Source of the DNA: Chara braunii
Lineage: Eukaryota > Streptophyta > Charophyceae > Charales > Characeae
DNA length: 33,083 nt
Assembly: GCA_003427395.1 (NCBI GenBank)
Contig: BFEA01000051.1
Coordinates: 1,026,902-1,059,984 of the forward strand
Direction: 5' to 3'
Below, piece after piece: positions 1 through 8,880 of the stretch (the stretch's first letter is position 1; the number at the start of each line of letters is the position of its first letter). A model generated the notes under the pieces. It saw only the letters and a list, made by a program, of their open reading frames with translations, was not told where the DNA came from and made no database searches. Both the position numbers and the translations under genes were made by a program.

Positions 1-471
1 ACAGGCCCAAATAGTCCCTCGTCGAAATGTCTGAATCCCAAAGGTCGAGTCTGGATCCAATGTCGTCAAGTCTCAAGTCACAACTCTCTCTCTCTCTCGG
101 TAGTAACCTGCCGATACTGAGAAGTCAGGTGGGGAGAGGGGAAGAAGAGACGGTGGACATAGAGGAGGAAGAAGAAGAACTCTCTCTCTCTCTCTCTGTG
201 TCCAGTACTAACCTGTGAAGTTGGCGCCTTGATGCAGGTACCTCGAAGGTGGAGCTGGAGCTATGGCGCCACAGGTAAGTACCGCTGGCCTCCGCCAGCC
301 ATCTCCCTCCACTGCCACTACTACCACCTACTAGCGCCCAGCGCTGAAGACTACAGCTATGGCTATGGGCGCCCAGCGCCGGAGACTACCACTAACGCTA
401 CTACTACTGCCTAGCGCTGAAGACTACTGCAGCCTCCCAGCGTGATGCCTCCTACTGCAGGGCGGGCCAGT

Positions 472-479
472 CTTATATA
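472..479 (-). promoter_or_regulatory. Possible LTR TATA box
   Basis: The minus strand reads CTATATAAGA at this point, a good TATA match. The L3 copy has TATATAG at 24501-24507 and L2 has TTATAG at 21487-21492 in the equivalent place. The motif is nearly palindromic, so direction is uncertain. Confidence 0.35.
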
Positions 480-674
480 GAGCTGCCCGTGCAGTAGGCC
501 GGTAGGCTGCTCCTTGCTGCTGCCGAGGTGCAGGAGGCTGCTCTTGCCAATGCCTCCGCCTGCCAGGCCCTGCGGAAGTTTCCTGGAAGTTTCCGGTAGG
601 GCTTCCGGAAGCTTCCGTAGGGAAGTCTGGTCTGAGGGCTTATAAGCCCTTGGTCTGACAGGCCCTGCCAGGCT

Positions 675-858
675 TTCAGTCTGGCAACCGTTTTAGGACC
701 TGTAGGGCCTGAACTCGGTTGTCAGGCTGAAATGTCTCTGGGGCCTGTAAGCCCTAAGTTTTAGGCTTCAGTCTGGCAACCGTTTTAGGGCCTGTAGGGC
801 CTGAATTCGGTTGTCAGGCTGAAATGTCTCCGGGGCCTGTAAGCCCTAAGTTTTAGGC
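675..858. repeat. 92-bp tandem duplication in LTR L1
   Basis: Two adjacent 92-bp units (675-766 and 767-858) differ at only a few positions (GGACC/GGGCC, AACTCGG/AATTCGG, CTCTGG/CTCCGG). Each contains palindromic GGGCCTGTAGGGCC-type and GGCCTGTAAGCCC motifs. Similar but shorter tandem units occupy the matching part of L3 at 24715-24827. Confidence 0.9.
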
Positions 859-919
859 TTTTAGGCTGACTGTCTGGGACGGGCCCTGTAGGGCCCGTGT
901 GGCTACGCAGTATGCCACA

Positions 920-1435
920 CTATTGCACCAAAGAAATCTGCACGTCTGCTCAGTGCATCAGCGACAACATTAAATTTACCCTTGACTGGTTTCAATTCAA
1001 AATCAAACTGGTCAATCTCCCAGCCCACATAGTCAGTTTAGGAGTCATTCGGGCTTGGGTCTTCAACCAGCGCAGAGTCTCATGGTTTGAATATACCTTG
1101 AAGTGTCGCCCTAACAGGTAGTGTCGCCAGTGGTCTAAAGCCTGCTTGAGGGCGAAGAGCTCACGCTCATAAGTCGAGGTTGCTACCTTCTCACTAGGGA
1201 GCCTGCAAGACATAAACTCCACGGGCCTGTACCCATTTCCATCATTCTGTTGGAGAGCAGCGCCAATGCCATACTGGCTGGCATCGGTAGTAACGACAAA
1301 CGGTAAAGATGGGCCAGCCACTTTAAGGACCGGGTACTCGATGAGGAACTTCTTCAACTTCTTGAAGGTTGATGTACAATCTGTCCCAGTTCCAGATAGT
1401 TTCGTTTCGCAGCAGCCTGCACAAAGGAGCAGCAA
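920..1435 (-). pseudogene. Element A: Ty3 RNase H domain, broken
   Basis: This is the RNase H part of a Ty3/gypsy pol, which in a live element degrades the RNA strand during reverse transcription. Visible motifs are VVTTDASQYGIGAAL (first catalytic Asp), STYERELFAL (Glu) and HFKVYSNHETLRWL. In the last, the usual Asp of the SDH/TDH triad is Asn (codon 1085-1087), so catalysis would be lost. It is out of frame with the RT upstream (a shift near 1375-1390), and a second shift near 1025 moves the tail (QFDFELKPVKGK then VADALSRRADFFG) into another frame. Coding similarity stops at 920, where LTR L1 begins. The integrase that should follow is not in the window. Family assignment is firm; the gene is dead. 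Confidence 0.9.
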
Positions 1436-2348
1436 TGGAAGTGAAATTACGAACGAACTTCCGGTAATAGTTGGCCATTCCTAAGAACGACTGCAACTCC
1501 GTCAATGTGTGCGGGGTTGGCCAATCACGAATTTCTGCTATCTTGGCATCCTTCGGTCTCACTCCATCTCCTTGTACTGCGCGTCCCAAATACAAGACTT
1601 GGCGCTTGACCCATTCACACTTCCTCGGATTAATCTTGAAATTGGACTCTCGCAACTTAGTTAGTATCTGACGCAGATGATTCTGATGCTCCTCCAAGCT
1701 CGTGCTAAAAATCAGAATATCATCCAAATAAACTACAACAAACCTATCTAACCAATCCTTAAACAGATCATTCATGCATCTTTGGAATGTTGCAGGGGCA
1801 TTAGTCAATCCAAACAGCATCACCACAAACTCTATAGTGACCGTAGCGGGTCTTAAGGCCGTCTTAGGCTGATCTTCCGGTTGCACCTCAATCTGATGGT
1901 ACCCAGACTTCAGGTCAATCTTGGAGAAATACTTACATCCTTGCACCCTGTCTAAGAGGTCATCAATCCGAGGCAACAATTCAGCATTCTTGACCGTGAT
2001 AGCATTCCATCCTCAGTAATCAATGCACAAACGCAGTTCACCCTCTTTCTTCGGCACAAACAGAACTGGTGCGCCGTACGGTGACGAACTGGGTTTTATC
2101 CACCCCTTCTCAATCAGCTCATCGAGCTGCCTGCGCAATTCATCCAACTCCTTGGGAGACATTTTGTAAGCGGGGCCCCTAGGAATCTTGCTACCGGGCT
2201 CTATCTCAATCGGGTGCTTGATCTCCCACTCCACCACTCCGGTTGGGGCTTCTCCTACATCAGCAAAATCTTGCAGCAGGTTTTCTACTCGGGGCGGTAT
2301 CTTGTCTTCACCCTTATTCACTCCACTCACTGGTTTCACATAGGCCAC
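1323..2348 (-). pseudogene. Element A: Ty3 reverse transcriptase, broken
   Basis: This is a Ty3/gypsy reverse transcriptase. In order: a lead-in ending KGWIKPSSSPYGAPVLFV, LRLCIDY, IDLKSGYHQI with the motif A Asp, FGLTNAPATF, VVVYLDDILIFS with both catalytic Asp residues, then the connection FLGMANYYRKFV. After CIDY a TGA stop (2013-2015) stands where CGA (Arg) would be expected, a CpG-type change. Between KTA and EFVV about ten residues are scrambled: one T appears lost near 1853-1856 and one A gained near 1834-1836, so the frame is restored beyond. The end drifts out of frame near 1380. Neighbours are the protease upstream and RNase H downstream. The family is certain; the enzyme could not be made whole. 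Confidence 0.93.
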
Positions 2349-2518
2349 AAAGACCTACTCTTCCAACTTCTCTTTGGTCACGTGTCGGGCGAACACAGGC
2401 GCACTCAAACAACAAATGGACAGTTGGGACTCTAGACCCGACTCGTGGAACAACCTTATCTTCTTCTTGCCCCCAGTGGGGCTGGGCAGCCAACACTCGT
2501 GCTCACCCAACTTGACAT

Positions 2519-3121
2519 CTACCATGGCTGCTTCTCCCCAGTCTGTCCTAAAATCAGGTTGAAGGGGAGAATGTCCTCCACTAAGAGGGTAAGGGAATGT
2601 AGAACCTTCTCTACCTTCTTTCCCTCCTCCAACTGAAAGTATGCCTTGATCCTCTCGACATATTCCTCCACGCGCAACTCACGATTGTCGGCCAGTCTAC
2701 TCACTACTGGCTCTCTCAACTTCCGCACCTTCATTCCTAGATGCAATTTTCTGAGTCCTTTTCTGCTAATAAAACTACACGTAGAGCCACTATCCACTAA
2801 GGCTCCTACTCGCACCCGACTTATCTCTGCATCTCCCAAAATTAGCTGCCCTCTTCTCCTCTTCATTTTGGCCCAGGTGGGGTGACGAGTGATCAACTCA
2901 TCACCGATGTCTGCGAGGGAACCGCCTAGAGGGACCCTAGTACAAGCAGTCTCTGGAAAACCATCTAGGCGGGGATCTTCAAGAGTCTCTGCCATTTGGG
3001 ACTCCAGATAGGAGGGTGCCTGTTCAGCGCGCGCTTCTAGCCTGTCTACGCCTGAAGTCCCAGTAGGAGCAATTGCGCCTCCTACCGGCTGTTCCCTTTT
3101 GGATAGCGGTAGTTTGGGCAA
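2519..3121 (-). pseudogene. Element A: retropepsin-type aspartic protease
   Basis: The frame contains ALVDSGSTCSFIS, the DSG active-site loop of a retroviral-type aspartic protease, and ends with FNLILGQ, the usual hydrophobic-ILG element about 90 residues later. A charged, low-complexity N-terminal stretch precedes it. In a live element this cuts the Gag-Pol polyprotein inside the particle. The protease frame differs from both the gag frame upstream, which it overlaps by about 40 bases (3082-3121), and the RT downstream, so either programmed shifts were once used or the element has drifted. The active-site residues look intact in this copy. Confidence 0.82.
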
Positions 3122-3516
3122 AAACAGACAATGTGGTTGGGATCACCACATTTCAGGCATTGGTTGGCATTTAACCTTTGCTGCCACAGCGAACGGTCTT
3201 CCGCGTCCACTTTACGAGGAACCGTTACCCCTACCTCCCACATAATAGCTACCTTTGCTATTATTCGCCTGGGTCTCACGTCCTCTGCCTCCACCTCTTC
3301 CTCGACCTCCTCTACCTCGGCCTCCTCTTCCTCTTCCTTGCCCTCCCCCGCGGGCGACAATAGCCGCATAGTCCCACCCTGGTCTACTTGGCTGTCATTC
3401 GGGCCGTCAAGCACGTAGTCTATCCTGTCATATGGCAAGGCCTCAGCCCCACCTTCTTCGAACGTCACCAATACTTCATCCTTCCCTTCGATATAGTTGT
3501 TGACCGTTTTGTTCTT
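3082..3516 (-). pseudogene. Element A: gag nucleocapsid segment, CCHC knuckle
   Basis: An acidic Glu-rich stretch (EEEEEAEVEEVEEEVEAE) is followed by a basic segment and one canonical zinc knuckle, CLKCGDPNHIVCFC, spacing C-x2-C-x4-H-x4-C, near the C-terminus. This is the RNA-binding nucleocapsid end of Ty3 Gag. The frame is the same as the capsid segment upstream and is separated from it only by a TAG stop at 3517-3519. The open stretch runs on from just after that stop; its first Met is internal (3471). Confidence 0.85.
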
Positions 3517-4026
3517 CTAGCGATTCCCTTTCTGCAAGTCCTTATAATAATGGCAATAATTTGCCTCCTGCAGGAATCCGACTTTATCTACAACCTTCTT
3601 GCTGAAAACGTCATAGGTCACCCCTTCTTGCGATGCCTCCTCATACATTTGAGATTTAAGAGGTTCTGGGAGTGCGCGTGCAAAGTTCATGAGGAGTTGT
3701 TTTGGGGTAAGGCCGTGATCCTGACACTGCAGCAGGCTGTCCATTGTAGCGTTGATTGTTGAGACACTCTTCCACTTACCGTTGCTGATATTCAGGATCT
3801 GCTGCTCTGTCTTGCGACCGAGGTTCTTGTCTTCAAACCTCTCCCTAATGGCCTTCATGAAATATTGATTGTGGGTCTGTTGGGAATATTCTACGATCGT
3901 CGCATAGCCTGCCGCTTTGACTAGTGAGATGGCAAAGTTCGCAGCATCCCCTCCCAAGCACGAATTGATCATGATCACGCGGTCCCAGTACGGTATACAT
4001 TGCCCGTACAGGTATAAAAATTCTCA
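3517..4026 (-). pseudogene. Element A: gag capsid segment
   Basis: This segment reads as the helical capsid domain of a Ty3 Gag (retrotransposon gag family): it includes YWDRVIMINSCLGGDAANF, a central QQTHNQYFMKAIRERFED stretch, and LLMNFARALPEPLKSQMYEEA. Its open frame begins after a stop at about 4024-4026 with no obvious Met at the start, which suggests it was joined in frame to the coiled-coil region upstream before decay. It ends in TAG just before the nucleocapsid segment. In a live element this would form the cytoplasmic virus-like particle. Confidence 0.75.
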
Positions 4027-4100
4027 CCCCTAGCGCCGGTGTAGGTTGTTCGCAGTTTCATTTTCATTCTTTGTCTTTCTCCTCCTCCATGGAGCTGTCT

Positions 4101-4940
4101 CTACCTGTGATCTCCTCCTTTTCCTGCATCGCCTCCATTTCCTCCACCTCCACTACCGCCACTTGGCTTCCTCTCGGCGATGGTGTTGTCAATCTTTTGG
4201 GTGACGAGCTTGTCTAATTGCAGGGCATAGTTTGTTGTTCGCTCATCTATCCGACAAGCATTTGCAGAGAGGAAGTTGTTCCAAACAATCTGGAATGCAT
4301 GTTGTTGGCACTCGATGTGTGTCAAGGTGTGTTGGATAGCAGCTAGAGCCTGAGAGTGGTGGAGGAGGGTGTCAGTAGTCAGTGTCGTCCCCTCCTCCGT
4401 CGCCGCCTCCTTCCTTTTCTGCTCCTTCAATCTCTGCTGGAGCTTCTCCCCTTCCTCCTTCAATCTCTGCTGCTCCTCCATCTCCTTTCTCTTTTGGGCC
4501 ACAGCCTTCTGACGCAGGGAGATTTTTTTTCTTCCAACAAAATTTCTCCCCCTTTCATCTGCAGCCCTTTCCAACCGGGCCACAAAATTTTTATGATCGT
4601 CCTCTGTCTCTGCCGGCAACTCAGCATGGAAGCCAAACTGTTTCACCCACTCCTCATCATCACCCTGATATACTTTAATGTGGGTGGCTGTACTAGTCTC
4701 TGCACCGCTAGTTTTCTCTTCCTCCTCCTGCACCTCAACTTCCTCCTCAATGATCTCTCTCGATGCCTCTTCCAATTCCTTCTGCAACCTCTCCTCCATC
4801 TCTTTCTTCTCCTTCTCCAGTCTCACCTTCTCCTCCTCCATCTTCTTTCTTATCTCCTCCTCTTTTCTTTGATTTCTGCTGCTTTTTTGCCCCTCTCTTC
4901 CTACAGTTCCGCCTGCATCCTCGCCTGTTCAATGTCGGTA
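4101..4940 (-). pseudogene. Element A: gag N-terminal coiled-coil region
   Basis: From an ATG at 4839-4841 the minus strand encodes a highly charged Glu/Lys/Arg heptad-rich protein (MEEEKVRLEKEKKEMEERL and onwards), then a mixed central part, a Gln-rich second coil (EEQQRLKEEGEKLQQRLKEQ), and a Gly-rich tail (SGGSGGGGNGGDAGKGGD). Similar coil-forming sequence continues upstream to about 4940 in another frame interrupted by a TAG, so the true start was probably further out. Position directly before the capsid segment, and the equivalent coiled coil at the start of element D, support a Gag N-terminus. The opposite strand is Ser/Leu-rich and open over long stretches; those are shadows. Confidence 0.65.
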
Positions 4941-5194
4941 TACGGTACGGTACTTATTCCTCATTTGGTGGTCACAGCCACCCTGCAGACGCGCGCAAAA
5001 ACCAACGGGAATATCAAGCGGAACAACGGTTCCCCGATCATGGAAAGGGCCAGGAAACCAAACATGGGATAGTCACCTATGGTAAGTGATGGCGCAGGTA
5101 TGTATGACTCCGCCTCCTCGCCACTTAGACTTAATCCTCAACACCTATCTTTTTTTTTTTTTTTGCTTTTTTTTTTTTTTTTTTTTTTTTAAAC

Positions 5195-5380
5195 AGGGCC
5201 TTATGATCCTGGCTCCTATTCTGGGGAGAGTCAGTCCGGTTCTTATTCCACCGGCAAGTCAAAACGTACATTACATTGAAGAACCACGCACGCTTCCTTC
5301 CGTCTGGCCGAAGGACCCCAGAGCAGCATTGATTGCTCCACCTTGGTGGAGGATTGACTGTCAGCTTGCCGTGCTACACT
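5195..5380 (-). repeat. LINE 3'-end repeat, copy 1
   Basis: This block adjoins the poly(A) tract and is repeated, diverged, at 8346-8530 and 8881-9057, with a part copy at 8567-8621. The shared core includes CCTGGCTCC, ATTCTGGGGA, a GTCAGT-type block, TTCCACCGGCAAGTCA and GGAGGATTGACTGT. Since this copy lies inside the LINE insertion, the others are probably 3' ends of related LINEs, or of SINEs using the same tail. Confidence 0.7.
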
Positions 5381-5725
5381 CTTTCCTCTCAGACCTGGAA
5401 CCCAGATCGGTCAAATAAGTCTATTCCTTCTAGAAAGAGGTCGCCCCTTGTCAAGCTAGCGGGTGAACACCCATTTAGCCATCCTTCTCATGAGCCACAG
5501 CCTCTCCTGTCCCTTCTTACCTGCCTTCCCCTTTTCTACATGTCACTAAAACCCTAGACCCTAAACCCTCGTTTGCTAACCATCACCACGCTACGTCCTT
5601 AACTTATTTTCCTTTGCTCCCTTTTAAGCCCCTCTCCATTTGAACCTTAAATTACTTCCACTTATGGTTGCCACCACTCCCTGGCCCAAAATGTTCTGAT
5701 TGAAGCGTTTCGTTATCTCTTCCTC

Positions 5726-6087
5726 TTACTCCGGTCGGAAATATATTTGCTGCCTTGCTGCTTTCCACTGCGCCCTCAGAACCGTTTCAATCAATGTGAG
5801 GAATATCTCCCTTGCTTCCTGCTTGTGCATTGGCCGACCTTCGATCGTAATTTGGCACCGACGCTTCCAAATGGTCCATAGACAATATTGACGTATCAAT
5901 TTAAACATATGCTTCTCAAAAGTCTGCCAATGTTTCGAAATTTGGAGGCCCAGTAGTATAGCTATCTTGGTTTCAGGGAACTTAGCTTTTGACATCTGAC
6001 CCCATATAGTCCTTGCTTCTCCCCATATTGCGATTGCTTCCTCACATTCCATTAGGCAATGTTGCATTGTTTCTGGGATTTACCCCT
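5726..6087 (-). pseudogene. LINE ORF2 C-terminal zinc-binding region (zf-RVT-like)
   Basis: The minus strand encodes PETMQHCLMECEEAIAIW, matching the E-[ST]-x2-H-x4-C-x5-W pattern found at the C-terminal end of plant L1-type LINE ORF2 proteins after the RT domain, followed about 50 residues later by YCLWTIWKRRCQ, the usual W-x-I-W-K-x-R block. The endonuclease and RT domains are missing because the insertion is 5' truncated; a TAA lies just upstream of the ETM motif. The protein ends with a stop near 5726 and leads into the 3' untranslated region. The family is confident at motif level; the exact clade is not. Confidence 0.75.
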
Positions 6088-6103
6088 GGAACACCTATCT
6101 TTT

Positions 6104-6429
6104 CTAATTTAGAGTCAGACTCTAATTTGACGGGACTGACACCTACCGTACTTCACTAGCAGCAGCCGTCACCAAGAAATTTCGTGAAAACTTCACAAAA
6201 CAACAAAAAAGGTCCAACATGGTTCAGGGCAGAAAACACTTCACTTCGGTCTTCACGGTGCCGCTCCCCACCGATCTTGATCTGCTGCAGGTACGTATCT
6301 CCCGCTCCAAGTTTGATTCAGCACCTTTTTCACATTTCTCGCATGCTACAGTGAAACCCCGTCATGAACACACCCGCGGGCCTTATGCCTTGCCGGCTTT
6401 CTTCCATCACCGCAGTGCAACGGGTAACT
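6104..6429 (-). other. Presumed leader of element A
   Basis: Non-coding sequence lies between the LINE target duplication and the primer-binding site of element A. It resumes the sequence interrupted at 5140. On the plus strand it holds a short open stretch from an ATG at 6219 to a CAG|GTACGT donor-like site at 6291; I treat that as incidental but list it among the findings. Confidence 0.45.
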
Positions 6430-6441
6430 GCTCTGATACCA
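6430..6441 (-). other. Primer-binding site, initiator-Met tRNA type
   Basis: The minus strand reads TGGTATCAGAGC, complementary to the 3' end of plant initiator-Met tRNA. It is preceded by CCTTGCA then a single C, so an LTR would end at 6443 with CA. Orientation and distance fit it as the primer-binding site of element A once the LINE is removed. Confidence 0.65.
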
Positions 6442-6442
6442 G

Positions 6443-7190
6443 TGCAAGGATCCTGACACTATTTCACTTGCAAAGCAACATGCAATCGAGAGCAATTAAA
6501 GAAAGCTCAAATGAGCTTGAGATATGGCCATGAACAGTGCAAATTCGAAGTTCCACTCGGATACAATAATATACAATTAAAAAAAAACGGAATTCGGCAG
6601 TAGCTACTGCTGAAACAACCCCCAACTCCGATCCTGACTTTCCCCTGTCCGATCCGCTGCTTTTCTCTTAGTTTTTTTCTCTCTCTCGCGCTCTCTCTCT
6701 CCTCTCTCTCTTCTCTCTTCTTCTTCTTCCTTCTCTGCACTGTTCACCCTCATTGCTCTCCCTTTTTGTTCTCTCCTCCATCTACGTCCTAGATCTACCC
6801 TGAATTCTACTGCAGCGTGTCTCTCTCAACATCAGGCGGAGATGGCCACCAAGTCTGCTTCTCCCCCTCCTGGCTATGGCTGTCTCCTTCAGCCGGGGCA
6901 CTGGGCATCTTCTCCCTTCAGCGCACTTCTTCGTCAAGGTCGCTAGTTCGCACAGCTCCAACAGCGCTCCACAAATTTGTGAAATGGACAACTGCCTCTG
7001 TCTGGTACTGTAGCCCAAATATATTGTTTTCGTGGGCTGGGCCTGCCTGCTGCGATTGGTACTGGCCTTCTTTTGCCTCTGCCCTGCGAAGTTGCTATTT
7101 TGGAAAGGTTCTCACGTTTCTTGTGAGGCTGCTGCAAAAACTGGACGACTCTGTAACAGGAACTGGTAGGCTTGCAGCGTGAATCCATTC
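6443..7190 (-). mobile_element. Probable 5' LTR of element A, outer boundary unknown
   Basis: By position this is upstream of the primer-binding site on the minus strand and should be LTR. The inner end is TGCAAGGATCC on the plus strand, giving a minus-strand LTR end CCTTGCA, the same last seven bases as the LTR end of element D (27094-27100). It contains a pyrimidine-rich stretch at 6655-6735 on the plus strand and small inverted TGCACTGTTCA motifs near 6532 and 6738. I could not find the outer TG end or a partner LTR, since the far end of A is outside the window. Open frames here look incidental. Confidence 0.4.
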
Positions 7191-7205
7191 AATGAAGCCC
7201 CTTTT

Positions 7206-7281
7206 TTACCAATTGGTCTAGCTCAGTTGGTACACCCGTGAACTGTTAAAATACAGACCTGAGCGAGTTTGAACTCCACTG
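7206..7281 (+). repeat. tRNA-like stretch, possible SINE head or tRNA pseudogene
   Basis: TAGCTCAGTTGG (7219-7230) is a perfect pol III A-box of tRNA type. Forty-seven bases on, AGTTTGAACTC (7266-7276) resembles a B-box with two mismatches, set in a GAGTT-TGA-AACTC-like T arm. The acceptor stem and anticodon arm do not fold well, so this is not a working tRNA gene. It could be a decayed tRNA or a tRNA-derived SINE; a T run at 7362-7378 lies downstream. Confidence 0.4.
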
Positions 7282-7884
7282 TGAAGAAAATGAGTAAAGT
7301 ACTACAATTCTGAATTACCTAGGGCCAGTCAGTTCGATGTTGACATCTGAAGACCATCGCCTTTTTTTTTTTTTTTTAAGCCCCTGTTTTTCTCTGTAAA
7401 GAAGAAGAACAAGAAAGAAAACAGAATGTGCATGGTATGGACTGGTGCCAAAAGCAACAGTATGGTTAAATTGGAAAGACATATGCAGCATCGCCGTGAC
7501 TCTCAAAGATATGAAGAAGTCCAGAGAAAAGGTTCTTGGCAGCAACCAAGAATCTTATTGAGGCAGAGATCTTATGCAAATGGTGAAAGACTAACGTCTT
7601 CCCTCGAACAAAACGTACGGTCATTCTGCCTGTATTTGGCACAGCTTTCAGTCCAGATGCAGCGAGAATGACAGTACATTCTATTCCGGTGAAGACGGTA
7701 TACTTCGCATCCAAAGTGACCCGAACTTATATTTGTGTTCAAAAGGGAATTTCAATGTAAGTGGCTCGCGAAAGGAAAGGTGGCACTTATCCGAGGACTA
7801 CCTTCTTCCCCCGAATACAATGTACGGTCATTATAGCTGTATCTAGAGTCTAGGCTGAAAGATGCCGTATGTTGTATTCGGGGA
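7282..7884. other. No gene recognised
   Basis: Non-coding sequence with a run of 17 T around 7362-7378. Two roughly similar phrases (TTCCCTCGAACAAAACGTACGGTCATT near 7600 and TTCCCCCGAATACAATGTACGGTCATT near 7805, each ending in a CTGTAT-type block) suggest an old internal duplication about 205 bp apart. Confidence 0.4.
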
Positions 7885-8341
7885 AAGAAGCACCACATCA
7901 GCAATGCCTGGCGCACAGAATAGAGGGCACCAGCATGCCACCACAGTCCCGTGTCGTTGTCCACAGTGCTAGCGCAAAGCCAGCATCAAGCCAGCATCGA
8001 GCCAGCGTCAAGCCAGCGACCAGCCAGAGTCAAGCCAGCCTCAAGCAGCATAGCAAGACTGAATGTTGACCACCCGGAGACCAAGCCTTATGTAGCATTT
8101 GGCGAGGCTGTCTGGCCTCAGGTCCCCCAGCAACAGTCGTCCAGATTGACTCACAGTCAAGGGCCTGGATTGCATACAGTCGCAGTCTTCCCTTTGGTCC
8201 TGATGCCATCTGGGTACCTGCATACAAACAAGTGTGTGCGTGTGACCGGCGGCCTGGGATGGGTACACTTTGACTTTGACTGTTGGGCGTCTGACAGTTG
8301 ACTTTAGTGAACTGTCACCCGTCCAGGCCCTGAATTTTTAA
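7885..8341 (-). repeat. LTR-like arm, inverted partner of 12408-12937
   Basis: Read on the minus strand this matches 12408-12937 on the plus strand through nearly its whole length: ATTCAGGG, GGTGACAGTT, AAAGTCAACTGTCAGA, AAAGTGTACCCA, ACTTGTTTGTATGCAGGTACCC, TGCTACATAAGGCTTGGTCT, GGTGGTCAACATTCAGTCTT and GCCAGGCATTGCTGATGTGG are all shared. It carries a shorter version of the 33-bp minisatellite (near 7968-8045). No protein is encoded. It is probably an LTR fragment of the element B family in the opposite orientation. Confidence 0.7.
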
Positions 8342-8345
8342 TACT

Positions 8346-8530
8346 CCTTATGGACCTGGCTCCATATCCATTCTGGGGAGCATCAGTTCAGTTTTTATTC
8401 CACCGGCAAGTCAGATATACACAAGGACAGCCTCATGCTTCCGTCCCTTTGGCCGAATGACCCCTGGGCAGCAGCGATTGTCCCAGATGCCTGGAGGATT
8501 GACTGTAACTACAGATATGCTACCTACCGC
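8346..8530 (-). repeat. LINE 3'-end repeat, copy 2
   Basis: Diverged copy of 5195-5380. CCTGGCTCC, ATTCTGGGGA, TTATTCCACCGGCAAGTCA, TTTGGCCGAA and GGAGGATTGACTGTAA align in order. Orientation is given by analogy with copy 1. An A-rich stretch follows at 8538-8560. Confidence 0.65.
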
Positions 8531-8566
8531 TGTTCGGAAAAAAAAGAAGAAGATGAAGAACAGCAA

Positions 8567-8621
8567 GTTCCTGTTCCATTCAGAGGAGTGTCAGTTTGGT
8601 TCATTTTTGACCAGCAAGTCA
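8567..8621 (-). repeat. LINE 3'-end repeat, partial copy
   Basis: A short match to the middle of the same repeat: CCTGTTCCATTC, GTGTCAGTTTGGTTC and CAGCAAGTCAT occur in the same order as in the copy at 8881-9057. Confidence 0.5.
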
Positions 8622-8639
8622 TCTTTCTCTTTTATGAAG

Positions 8640-8750
8640 TTTTGCAAAAGAGACAAAACCATAAAGACTCAGGATCCAACACCATAATAAGACACTAACT
8701 TCATGATTCGACCAAGTTCCAGAAACTTTATAAAACAATGGTAATCGATT

Positions 8751-8782
<32 letters not shown>

Positions 8783-8880
8783 TCGATCAGCCCCAAAAAT
8801 GGATGGCACTGAAGCGTGTGACCTATGCTCGGCTGTCGTGGCAATTCTAATTCTGCGGAGAAAGAAAAAACAAAAAAAAG
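8640..8880. other. No gene recognised
   Basis: About 240 bases between repeat copies, A-rich near 8860-8880 (AAAAAACAAAAAAAAG). No coding sequence or structured element is evident. Confidence 0.4.

Larger units (their letters stand above)
1..919 (-). mobile_element. LTR of family L (copy L1), cut by window edge
   Basis: This stretch matches, in the same orientation, the complete solo LTR at 23602-24868: shared blocks include the CT tract near 179-199, the CAGGTACCTCGAAG block near 235, GAGCTATGGCGC near 260, the GGCGGGCCAGTC/TATATAG block near 470 and GGCCTGTAGGGCC repeats near 690-900. The inner end reads GCAGTATGCCACA at 907-919, the counterpart of GCAGCATGTAACA that ends the solo LTR, so on the minus strand the LTR begins TGTGGCATAC. 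It abuts RNase H coding sequence of element A directly, so it is best read as a later insertion into A rather than A's own LTR. A 5-bp target duplication would be CTATT (920-924), but the other end lies outside the window. No protein is encoded; open frames here are incidental. Confidence 0.7.
5140..6103 (-). mobile_element. 5'-truncated LINE insertion with poly(A) and target-site duplication
   Basis: AACACCTATCT occurs at 5140-5150 and again at 6090-6100, each followed by at least three T. The left copy runs straight into a T-rich tract (5151-5190) broken only by one GC, which is the poly(A) tail of a minus-strand element. Between the two copies lies about 900 bp holding the C-terminal end of a LINE ORF2 (5726-6087) and its 3' untranslated region. 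Direct repeat, tail and orientation all agree with target-primed reverse transcription of a truncated LINE into the leader of element A. Fresh sequence of A resumes at 6104. Confidence 0.85.

Noticed and set aside
4356-5072. Long Leu/Ser-rich open frame on the plus strand, looking like a membrane protein
   Set aside because: It is the antisense shadow of the Glu/Lys-rich gag coiled coil of element A.
5549-5575. Telomere-like CCCTAGACCCTAAACCCT
   Set aside because: Only two or three degenerate units inside a LINE 3' region; not a telomeric array.
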